NCBI GenBank assembly: GCA_028701945.1
Contig: JAQVPT010000229.1
Location: 1-5,972, forward strand
Direction of reading: 5' to 3'
Origin: Bacteroidales bacterium
GTDB lineage: Bacteria; Bacteroidota; Bacteroidia; Bacteroidales; ML635J-15
DNA length: 5,972 nucleotides
Positions 1 through 5,972 of this stretch are shown in pieces. Every line of letters starts with the position of its first letter. Positions within the stretch are counted from its first letter, which is position 1. Below the pieces are notes generated by a model. That model was not told where the DNA came from and ran no database searches. It was given only the letters and a program-made list of their open reading frames with translations. Both the position numbers and the translations under genes were made by a program.

Positions 1-226
1 GAGTAAAATTGTGAAATATTTCTATTCCTATCGCTGCGTTAATAGCATCTTCATAATTGCCATCAAACAGTTCACAAGCCATTAAACAAAGTAAAGGGCG
101 TATTCTTTTTCCACCTACGCTAATTGAATAATATATCGGATCGTATAAATCTTGTGGCTCTTTCCCAAAATCAAGTTTGGACAAATCCTTATTAAAGCGT
201 TGTAATAATGTGTCGTTGTCGTGCAT
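1..226 (-). CDS. Polyprenyl (isoprenyl) diphosphate synthase, N-terminal part, cut by window edge
   Basis: Only the first 75 codons are present; the gene continues beyond position 1. The translation begins MHDNDTLLQRF and contains SVGGKRIRPLLCLMACELF at about residues 36-54. This is the hallmark N-terminal block of trans-isoprenyl diphosphate synthases, whose Lys40 and Arg43 equivalents bind the isopentenyl diphosphate pyrophosphate. It is followed by GIEIFHNFT (67-75), which in the family directly precedes the first Asp-rich motif (DDxxD); that motif lies just outside the window. The family condenses isopentenyl diphosphate with an allylic diphosphate in the cytoplasm to make C15-C50 chains for quinones, undecaprenyl-type carriers or other isoprenoids. 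The residues that set chain length sit next to the missing motif, so the product length cannot be called. The start ATG lies 7 bases after the upstream SDR gene's stop, so it is probably the third gene of an operon. No clear Shine-Dalgarno is seen. Confidence 0.93.
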   Translation of the reverse strand, partial: MHDNDTLLQRFNKDLSKLDFGKEPQDLYDPIYYSISVGGKRIRPLLCLMACELFDGNYEDAINAAIGIEIFHNFT

Positions 227-233
227 ATTATTA

Positions 234-1202
234 TTAAACCTTAAGTTCAAACAGTCCTTCTTTTAAGATTCTTTCAATACCTTTTTCTAAACTTATAAGA
301 GGTCTGTTAATTACCTTTAACATTTCTGAATTATCCGGAAGTCTTCTTGTCATATCTCCATCTTCTAAAGGAGGCAAATGTATAAGTTTTGATTTTGAGC
401 CTGTTTTTTTAATGATAAGATTCGCTAATTCAATAATTGGAGTCTCTATTGAATTACCAATATTAACTACATCGTTTATAAATAAGTCATTATATGCAAT
501 TCTTGTTGTTGCTTCTATATTATCATCTATATAACAAAAAGTTCTGGTTTGCTGTCCTTCGCCGTAAATAGTAATGTCATCATTATGAAGTGCAGCTATT
601 ATGAATTTACTAATTACGAAATCTTTACTTTGTTTAGGTCCATAGGTGTTAAAGAATCGAAATATTGTAAAATCTAAGTTGTATTCTTTTTGATATGAAC
701 GTAAATATGCTTCGCCAAGGTTTTTAACGATTGCATAAGGTAATCTGGAGTTTAATGGAGTCGTGTGTGCATTTTGCGGAAATTCAACAGGTTCGCCATA
801 AACTTCTGATGATGATGCGTAAAAAACTCTTTGAACTCCTGTATTTTTACTAATGCGGCAAATGTTTTCTATACCTCTAATATCAGTCAAAACACCAACA
901 GGATGGTTTTGTGTTCTTTGTACACCAACCATAGCAGCGTAATGGAAAACATAATGGAATTGGAAGGATAGCATTACTTCAAGGATCTCTTTGTAATCGT
1001 TTACGTCTCCTTTTACAAACCTCAAGTTGCCTGTTTGGGTAGGAACTTTTTTAAACGCACCAGTAGTCAGATCGTCCATTATTATTACTAAGTTTTCGGG
1101 GTCCTGAGCAAGTTTTTCTGCTAAAGCACTTGCGATAAATCCAGCACCGCCTGTAACAAGTATTTTGCGCTTGAAAGAGTGTCTTGAGGCAATTGTTTTC
1201 AT
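234..1202 (-). CDS. NAD-dependent epimerase/dehydratase (extended SDR), nucleotide-sugar modifying enzyme
   Basis: A complete 322-residue protein, the usual length for extended SDR sugar-nucleotide enzymes. An N-terminal Rossmann fold is shown by LVTGGAGFIAS (15-25) and by acidic Asp43-Asp44 at the end of the second strand, suited to NAD(H) ribose binding. The catalytic region has YASSSEVYGE (128-137, Ser/Thr position) and the YxxxK pair Tyr156/Lys160. NTYGP (185-189) and YGEGQQTRTFCYIDD (213-227) follow, then GDMTRRLPD (282-290), whose arginine is expected to contact the nucleotide diphosphate. The last two blocks resemble UDP-glucuronate decarboxylases (the RSFCYVDD and RxPD type), but UDP-glucose/glucuronate 4-epimerase or a related dehydratase is equally possible, so no symbol is given. 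The third glycine of the usual GxxGxxG is Ala24. The start ATG is separated by one base from the upstream transporter's TAG stop, and the downstream synthase begins 7 bases after its own stop, consistent with coupled expression in one operon. Likely cytoplasmic. Confidence 0.93.
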   Translation of the reverse strand: MKTIASRHSFKRKILVTGGAGFIASALAEKLAQDPENLVIIMDDLTTGAFKKVPTQTGNLRFVKGDVNDYKEILEVMLSFQFHYVFHYAAMVGVQRTQNHPVGVLTDIRGIENICRISKNTGVQRVFYASSSEVYGEPVEFPQNAHTTPLNSRLPYAIVKNLGEAYLRSYQKEYNLDFTIFRFFNTYGPKQSKDFVISKFIIAALHNDDITIYGEGQQTRTFCYIDDNIEATTRIAYNDLFINDVVNIGNSIETPIIELANLIIKKTGSKSKLIHLPPLEDGDMTRRLPDNSEMLKVINRPLISLEKGIERILKEGLFELKV

Positions 1203-1203
1203 A

Positions 1204-3606
1204 CTAATTATCTATTTTAAGTTCATCAAGGTCTAGTTCATCTTCTTCATCATATATTTGAAGTAGGGGTTCTTTAAAAACTTTTTTATTTAGTTGTTTT
1301 TCTAAAGTTAACAGCATTGTTGGAAGTACGACAAGATTGCAAATCATTGCAACTAAAAGGGTTATGGATATCAGAAGTCCTAAAGCCATTGTCCCGCCAA
1401 AACTTGAGGCTGTAAAAATTAAAAAACCAAAGAAAAGTACTGCCGAAGTGTACATCATGCTTGTTCCTGTTTCTTGCATAGCATTGCGAACAGAAGTACT
1501 AATTTCCCAATTGTTGTGAGATAGTTCTTGACGAAATTTTGTGAGGAAATGTATAGTCCCATCTACCGAAATTCCCAAAGCTATACCAAAAACTAAAATA
1601 GTGGATGGTTTAATCGGAATGCCGAAATATCCCATAAGTGCCGCAGTTACAAGCATAGGAATTATGTTTGGCACTAAGGCAATCATAACCATTTTTCCAG
1701 ATCTTTGTAGGGCAAACATTAATAAAGTAATTATAAGTAATGCAAGCGATAAACTGATAAATAAATTATTTATTAAATATGTTGTCCCAGTAAAATAAAC
1801 TACCGTAGAACCTGTAATAATAATATTGTATTTATCTTGAGGAAAAATATCGTAAATATCTTGCTTTATCTTAGGTAAAAGCTTTTTCATACGGTTTGTG
1901 CCTATATCTGCAATGTTTAAACTAACTCTAGTGATAGTAAAAGTGCTGTCAATAAAAGACTTTGCAATATTTTCGTTTGAGCCTTTTGGAAGCCTATCTA
2001 ATATTGTTTCATAAGTTTTGGGATTAGGAGGAAGACAGTACTTATCCACACTTCCTTTACTGTATGCCTGATATAGGAATTTCATTGCGTCTGCTACCGA
2101 TAAAGAGCGTGATAACTCTTTATATTTAGTAAGTCTTTGTTGTAAAGAGTCTATCTTTTGTATTTGATCAACCATTTCTGTTCCTGTCAATGAGTCTTTT
2201 GATTGAATAGCAATTTCAAGAGGACTTACACCGTTAAAGTGCTTTTCTAAATATTTTAAGTCGATAGTAAGTGTTGCACTTTCGGGCACATCATCCATTA
2301 TATAACCTGTTCTTTCGATTAGAGTTACACCATAAATAGCTACAACAACAATAACTGCAACTGTAATATAAACTTTAGGTCTATGTTTGGTTACTATTTT
2401 GCTTAATACATTTACTACTTTTACTATTAGTTTATTTTTAAGATGTTTAGTGTATTTGTTTGAGGGCGGTTGTAAGAAACTAAATATCGACGGAATAATT
2501 ATCAGTGCTGATAAAAAAGTAAAAAGAATACCACACGAAGCAATAATTCCAAAATGTACTAATAATGAAGAATTAGTGATTATGAAAGTAGCAAATCCAG
2601 CAGCGGTTGTTAAGTTACTTAGAAAAACTGCATTCCCGATTCGGGAGATAACTCGTTGTAAAGCAAGTATTTTGTTCCCATGTGCAACAGTTTCAGTGTG
2701 ATATTTATTTAGTAAAAATATAGTATTAGGTATTCCTATTATAATTAGTAAGGGAGGTATCATCCCAGTAAGGACTGTAATTTTAAAGCCCAATATCCCC
2801 ATCAGCCCCAATGCCCAGATGACACTTACGCCCACAACAATTATTGCTACGCCAATAACTTTAAAAGATCGGAAAAATAAATATAATATGATTATAACTA
2901 TTAAAACCGCAAGGATTATAAACAAAATGATTTCTGTTTTAATAAGATCCATCATTTTTGTCCTTATAAACGGTAAGCCTGAGATATGTATTTCAACATT
3001 TTCTTTAGCGGAATACTCCTTTAGTACTTTTTCTACTTCACGAACAACAGGAATTCTGGCTTTACTGTTTAGTATTTCCTTATTTAAAGCAACGCTCATT
3101 AAAAAAACGTCTTCGCTCGAATTATAAAGCATACCTTGGTAAAAAGGTAAGGAAAAGAAAACGTCTTTTATGCTGTCTAGTTCAGCTTGTGATGAAATTT
3201 TTTCAGGAAATACTGGGTAAAATTCAAATTCTCTTTTCTTACTTCCATTTTCATCAACAACTGTTACTTGGCGTGGATTAACTGCTTGTGAAACAGTTAA
3301 AACAGAAGCAACATTTTCTATTTCTTCAAGTTCATCGCATAATTCTTGGAATGCTAAAAATCTGTCATAATCAAACAAACTTGTGTCAGAAAAACCAACT
3401 ACGATGCCACTCGCCTCGTCTCCAAATATTTCTTGAAATTTAACTTTATCAATATAAACTGGGTCATTTTCTGATAACATGTTAGCGTAGTGATAGTCCA
3501 TTTCTATCTTCGTTGCCTGCCATGCCATAAATGCCGTAATTACTCCCATAGAAATGAGCAGAGCGATTCTGTTTCGTAAAATTATACCTGCTATTTTATG
3601 CCACAT
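1204..3606 (-). CDS. RND superfamily (MMPL/HpnN-like) membrane transporter, 800 residues
   Basis: The protein has the internally duplicated architecture of RND exporters with about 12 predicted membrane helices: TM1 near 12-30, a large extracytoplasmic loop (about 31-223), TM2-6 (about 224-378), TM7 (about 411-430), a second large loop (about 431-611) and TM8-12 (about 612-767). Both loops end in a matching element before the next helix (IHISGLPFIRTK at 206-217; IIITGSTVVYFTG at 595-607), showing the repeat. The second half carries GISVDGTIHFLTKF (678-691), the helix motif of MMPL-type pumps with a proton-relay candidate Asp682. The equivalent first-half site reads GIPNTIFLLNKY (291-302), with Pro293 at the Asp position. 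The length is well below that of AcrB-type pumps (about 1,000), and no membrane-fusion or outer-membrane partner lies beside it. The C-terminus is an acidic cytoplasmic tail (786-800). Family members export lipids, hopanoids or drugs; the substrate here is unknown. An in-frame TAA at 3618-3616 fixes the start as the first ATG. It is the first gene of the leftward operon. Confidence 0.92.
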   Translation of the reverse strand: MWHKIAGIILRNRIALLISMGVITAFMAWQATKIEMDYHYANMLSENDPVYIDKVKFQEIFGDEASGIVVGFSDTSLFDYDRFLAFQELCDELEEIENVASVLTVSQAVNPRQVTVVDENGSKKREFEFYPVFPEKISSQAELDSIKDVFFSLPFYQGMLYNSSEDVFLMSVALNKEILNSKARIPVVREVEKVLKEYSAKENVEIHISGLPFIRTKMMDLIKTEIILFIILAVLIVIIILYLFFRSFKVIGVAIIVVGVSVIWALGLMGILGFKITVLTGMIPPLLIIIGIPNTIFLLNKYHTETVAHGNKILALQRVISRIGNAVFLSNLTTAAGFATFIITNSSLLVHFGIIASCGILFTFLSALIIIPSIFSFLQPPSNKYTKHLKNKLIVKVVNVLSKIVTKHRPKVYITVAVIVVVAIYGVTLIERTGYIMDDVPESATLTIDLKYLEKHFNGVSPLEIAIQSKDSLTGTEMVDQIQKIDSLQQRLTKYKELSRSLSVADAMKFLYQAYSKGSVDKYCLPPNPKTYETILDRLPKGSNENIAKSFIDSTFTITRVSLNIADIGTNRMKKLLPKIKQDIYDIFPQDKYNIIITGSTVVYFTGTTYLINNLFISLSLALLIITLLMFALQRSGKMVMIALVPNIIPMLVTAALMGYFGIPIKPSTILVFGIALGISVDGTIHFLTKFRQELSHNNWEISTSVRNAMQETGTSMMYTSAVLFFGFLIFTASSFGGTMALGLLISITLLVAMICNLVVLPTMLLTLEKQLNKKVFKEPLLQIYDEEDELDLDELKIDN

Positions 3607-3624
3607 AAATTTTATTTAAGGCTG

Positions 3625-3655
3625 CAAAAGTAAGATTAATACTATAAAAATGCAA
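3625..3655 (-). promoter_or_regulatory. Predicted Bacteroidota-type promoter for the leftward RND-SDR-synthase operon
   Basis: On the minus strand, TACTTTTG at 3632-3625 is an exact match to the Bacteroidota -7 element TAnnTTTG. A TTG -33 element lies at 3655-3653, with a 20-base spacer between them, inside the usual range. Transcription would begin at about 3620, leaving a leader of roughly 15 bases before the ATG at 3606. The surrounding sequence is extremely AT-rich. The match is seen directly; activity is inferred. Confidence 0.65.
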
Positions 3656-3703
3656 TAAATATTTTTAAAACTAAAATTTATATTAATGTTTACATTATAA
3701 TTT

Positions 3704-3734
3704 TTTGTGAATTCTAATTAAAAGTGTTTTTTTG
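3704..3734 (+). promoter_or_regulatory. Predicted Bacteroidota-type promoter for the Na/Pi cotransporter gene
   Basis: TTTG at 3704-3707 is followed after 19 bases by TTTTTTTG at 3727-3734, which matches TAnnTTTG at five of the six specified positions (T replaces A). Transcription would start near 3740, about 15 bases before the ATG at 3756. Both this -7 element and the divergent one are followed by CAG. The imperfect -7 makes this weaker than the opposing promoter. Confidence 0.45.
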
Positions 3735-3755
3735 CAGGATTAAATATCTTGCTTA

Positions 3756-5477
3756 ATGGAATACGGAATTATTGATTTTTTGACTTTGTTGGGTGCATTG
3801 GTTTTATTCTTATTTGGAATGAAACTTATGAGTGAAGCTCTACAGAAAGTAGCAGGGCATAATTTGCGTAAAATTTTATCAGCCATGACCTCAACACGTT
3901 TTTTTGGGGTAATGACAGGAGTTGCGATAACTGCAATTATTCAGTCTTCATCGGCAACAACAGTAATGGTTATCAGTTTTGTTAATGCTGGTTTAATGAC
4001 CCTTACTGAGTCAATTAGTGTTATTATGGGGGCGAATGTTGGTACTACCGTAACGGCATGGATTATATCGTTAATAGGATTTAAAGTGAAAATTAGCACT
4101 TTAGCATTACCATTAATTGGGATAGGTTTTCCGTTAGTTTTTTCGAGAAAAAGTAAACTTAAAGCCTGGGGTGAGGTAGTAATGGGATTTGCATTATTAT
4201 TTCTTGGGCTCGATATGCTTAAAGATTCTGTTCCTGATATAAGTACAAATCCACAGATATTGACTTTTTTACAATCCTATACTGATATGGGATTTCTTAG
4301 CATATTGATTTTTCTTGGAATTGGAGCATTGCTTACTGTTGCTATCCAATCATCATCAGCAACTCTCGCATTAACCTTGGTAATGTGCTATAATGGCTGG
4401 ATTGGATACGAAATGGCTGCTGCAATGATACTTGGTCAAAATATTGGAACTACTGTAACTGCGATATTGGCTTCGCTTATTGCAAACACATCTGCAAAAA
4501 GGGCAGCCGCCGCTCACCTTATATTTAATGTTATAGGTACGATTTGGGTGTTGGCGTTGTTTAAACCGATTATGTTGGGTGTGGCAAATATTACCGAAAG
4601 TATCGAAGGGTTTTCCCCTTATACAAATACTATTGCTGTTCCGGTAGCATTATCAATTTTTCATACGGTGTTCAATATTGCAAACGTTCTTATGCAGATT
4701 TGGTTTGTTAAATATATCGAAAAAATCGTTTGTCTGCTTGTAAGACAGAAAAAAGATGAGGAAGAAGAATTTGGCTTAAAATTTATTCAAACAGGAATGC
4801 TTTCGACCTCAGAACTCTCACTTTTACAAGCAAGAAAAGAAATTGGAGAATATGGAATGAAATCAGTGAAAATGTTCAATCAGGTGAGAAAACTTTTTCT
4901 TGAAACAGATGAGAAAAAGTTTAAAAAACTCAGCGAAAAGATTGCGAAAAACGAACAAATCATGGATGACCTTGAGGCTGAAATTGCCAATTATCTAACA
5001 AGTGTTTCCGAAGGTGAGCTTAGTATAGATGGTGCAAGAAGAGTAAGGACTTTGCTTAAAATAAGTGATAATATCGAGTCATTAGCAGATTGTAGTTTTA
5101 ATCTCTCCAGAGCTTTAAATAGAAAGCACAAGAAAAAGATAGAGTTCATTCCTGAGCAAAAAGATGATGTTTTTCAGATGTTTGATCTGTTAGACAAAAG
5201 CTTTGAACATACTTTTGATATGCTATGCGATATGACACACGACAAGGTTGATATCTCAGAAATTATGGAAATCGAAGATCAAATCGATGATTTACGTACA
5301 AAATTAAAAAAACAAAACAACCTTAATCTAAAAAATAAAAAATACTCCTACGAGTCTAGTGTAATTTATGTTGATATTATTACAATTTGTGAAATACTTG
5401 GAGACCACCTTGTCAATATTGCCGAAGCAATTAAATATAAAAAAGAAGAAATAATCAGTAGTCGTGATGATGAGTAG
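3756..5477 (+). CDS. Na+/phosphate cotransporter family protein with C-terminal PhoU-like domain
   Basis: A complete 573-residue protein. The N-terminal two-thirds (about 5-325) is hydrophobic and contains the two inverted-repeat Na/Pi-cotransporter (type II, NptA-like) units. Each has a QSSSAT signature (63-68 and 198-203) followed by a GTTVTA motif (GANVGTTVTA at 92-101; GQNIGTTVTA at 227-236); the QSSS elements form the substrate and Na+ site in this family. After a charged linker (330-340) comes an all-helical cytoplasmic PhoU-like region (about 355-565). It has DNIESLADCSFNLSRAL (438-454) and CEILGDHLVNIAEAI (545-559), with the Glu/Asp pattern (Glu546, Asp550, Glu557) of PhoU metal-binding bundles. 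The expected role is Na+-coupled inorganic phosphate movement across the inner membrane, with the PhoU part probably regulatory; direction and substrate are inferred from family. An in-frame TAA at 3741-3743 makes the ATG at 3756 the first possible ATG start, and no Shine-Dalgarno is visible. It is monocistronic as far as can be seen. Confidence 0.95.
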   Translation: MEYGIIDFLTLLGALVLFLFGMKLMSEALQKVAGHNLRKILSAMTSTRFFGVMTGVAITAIIQSSSATTVMVISFVNAGLMTLTESISVIMGANVGTTVTAWIISLIGFKVKISTLALPLIGIGFPLVFSRKSKLKAWGEVVMGFALLFLGLDMLKDSVPDISTNPQILTFLQSYTDMGFLSILIFLGIGALLTVAIQSSSATLALTLVMCYNGWIGYEMAAAMILGQNIGTTVTAILASLIANTSAKRAAAAHLIFNVIGTIWVLALFKPIMLGVANITESIEGFSPYTNTIAVPVALSIFHTVFNIANVLMQIWFVKYIEKIVCLLVRQKKDEEEEFGLKFIQTGMLSTSELSLLQARKEIGEYGMKSVKMFNQVRKLFLETDEKKFKKLSEKIAKNEQIMDDLEAEIANYLTSVSEGELSIDGARRVRTLLKISDNIESLADCSFNLSRALNRKHKKKIEFIPEQKDDVFQMFDLLDKSFEHTFDMLCDMTHDKVDISEIMEIEDQIDDLRTKLKKQNNLNLKNKKYSYESSVIYVDIITICEILGDHLVNIAEAIKYKKEEIISSRDDE

Positions 5478-5494
5478 GTTCATTAGTTTATTTT

Positions 5495-5606
5495 TAAGTC
5501 TTTGATGGCTTCAGAACTTCTGAGTTTAGACTATGACTTAGCACAATACAAGGAGAATGAGACGTTGCATTGAGCGAAATCTCAAAGGATGTCATACTCA
5601 CTAAGC
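5495..5606. repeat. Cluster of nested inverted repeats in the spacer before ettA
   Basis: The 206-bp gene-free spacer 5478-5683 contains several inverted repeats close together. AGTCT (5497-5501) pairs with AGACT (5528-5532) around the palindrome TCAGAA-C-TTCTGA (5511-5523). TATGAC (5532-5537) pairs with GTCATA (5591-5596), and outside it TTAG (5526-5529) can pair with CTAA (5601-5604). Enclosed in that is TTGAG-CGAAAT-CTCAA (5570-5585), a 5-bp stem with a 6-base loop. Base composition is visibly less AT-rich than the other spacer. It could be an interspersed palindromic repeat, the 3' end of the phosphate-transporter mRNA, or a structured leader or small RNA. There is no long T-run after a strong stem, so a classic intrinsic terminator is not supported. 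No ORF is evident here. Confidence 0.45.
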
Positions 5607-5629
5607 ACCAAAACAATTCCATCATCATA

Positions 5630-5661
5630 TTGTGATAATCAAAAAACTCTACGTAATTTTA
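5630..5661 (+). promoter_or_regulatory. Possible promoter for ettA
   Basis: TTG at 5630-5632 is followed after 21 bases by TAATTTTA (5654-5661), a TAnnTTTG-like element with the final G replaced by A. Transcription would begin a few bases later, about 15-20 bases before the ATG at 5684. The region is AT-rich, so a chance match is quite possible. Confidence 0.3.
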
Positions 5662-5683
5662 CAGTTATTAAAAATTAAAAATT

Positions 5684-5972
5684 ATGAGCGACGAGCAAAA
5701 GATTATATTCTCAATGGTTAATGTTGGAAAGAAAGTTCCACCACAAAAACAAATTCTAAAAAATATCTACCTATCATTTTTCTATGGAGCCAAAATAGGA
5801 ATTATAGGATTAAATGGTTCTGGAAAATCTACATTATTAAAAATAATTGCTGGTATTGATAAGGCCTTTGAAGGTGAAGTTGTTTTTTCGCAAGAATATT
5901 CAGTAGGGTATCTCGCCCAGGAACCAGATTTAGATGATTCGAAAACTGTTAAAGAAATTGTGGAAGAAGGTG
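5684..5972 (+). CDS. ettA: ABC-F ATPase, energy-dependent translational throttle protein EttA, N-terminal part
   Basis: The first 96 codons are present and the gene runs off the right edge. The translation has the conserved EttA opening: MVNVGKKVPPQKQILKNIYL (11-30), then SFFYGAKIGIIGLNGSGKST with Walker A GLNGSGKST at 42-50 (catalytic-site Lys48), and the Q-loop region VGYLAQEPDLD (74-84, Gln79). These follow the E. coli EttA N-terminus closely as remembered (VGKVVPPKRQILKDISLSFF, then GYLPQEPKLD). EttA is a cytoplasmic, soluble tandem-ATPase ABC-F protein. It binds the ribosomal E site and gates entry into elongation according to ATP/ADP ratio; it is not a transporter. The arm domain, the ABC signature and the second ATPase domain lie outside the window. 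The ATG follows an A-rich tract without a Shine-Dalgarno, and an in-frame TAA at 5669-5671 limits upstream extension. Other ABC-F paralogues are less likely because the VGK-VPP-QIL block is typical of EttA. Confidence 0.9.
   Translation, partial: MSDEQKIIFSMVNVGKKVPPQKQILKNIYLSFFYGAKIGIIGLNGSGKSTLLKIIAGIDKAFEGEVVFSQEYSVGYLAQEPDLDDSKTVKEIVEEG

Noticed and set aside
1337..3127. Plus-strand open frames at 1337-1519, 1541-1798, 2387-2701 and 2819-3127
   Set aside because: All lie antisense inside the RND transporter gene, are short, and their translations show no recognisable motif or start signal; they are shadows of the real frame.
1204..3606. AcrB/HAE-type drug efflux pump
   Set aside because: At 800 residues with about 180-190 residue loops and a GISVDGTIHFL motif it fits the MMPL/HpnN-like branch; no adaptor or outer-membrane channel gene is adjacent.
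5495..5540. Intrinsic terminator after the Na/Pi cotransporter gene
   Set aside because: The stems are weak (4-6 bp, interrupted) and the T-run (5491-5495) lies before rather than after the hairpin, so a standard terminator is not supported.
5684..5972. ATP-binding subunit of an ABC importer or exporter
   Set aside because: The N-terminal block and spacing to Walker A match EttA-type ABC-F factors, and no permease gene is adjacent in the window.
1..5972. CRISPR array, tRNA/rRNA, insertion sequence or defence system
   Set aside because: No regularly spaced direct repeats, cloverleaf sequence, transposase frame or terminal inverted repeats were seen; nearly all the DNA is accounted for by the five genes.

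Overview
The window is AT-rich (roughly one third G+C by eye), gene-dense bacterial chromosome, most likely from a member of the Bacteroidota. The main grounds are two intergenic promoters that fit the Bacteroidota TTG / TAnnTTTG pattern, A/T-rich start contexts without Shine-Dalgarno sequences, and the gene families present. No genus can be named from the sequence alone.

Layout. The left 3.6 kb is a leftward (minus-strand) three-gene run, in transcription order: an 800-residue RND/MMPL-type membrane transporter (3606-1204), an extended-SDR nucleotide-sugar epimerase/decarboxylase-like enzyme (1202-234), and the first 75 codons of a polyprenyl diphosphate synthase (226 to beyond position 1). 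Gaps are 1 base and 7 bases, so the three are almost certainly co-transcribed. A 149-bp very AT-rich divergent spacer (3607-3755) carries a predicted promoter for each direction. To the right are a Na+/phosphate cotransporter-family protein with a C-terminal PhoU-like domain (3756-5477), a 206-bp spacer rich in inverted repeats (5478-5683), and the first 96 codons of an EttA-type ABC-F translation factor (5684 to beyond the end).

How the genes may work together. The leftward operon combines an isoprenoid-chain synthase, a sugar-nucleotide enzyme and a transporter of a superfamily that often moves lipids or other hydrophobic molecules. A role in making or exporting an isoprenoid or glycosylated lipid is possible, but this is only an inference from proximity. 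The phosphate-transporter gene and ettA look like independent housekeeping units. I see no mobile element, CRISPR array, tRNA, rRNA or defence system. The window looks mostly like ordinary core genome; the points most worth a second look are the operon composition, the asymmetric RND motifs and the structured spacer before ettA.
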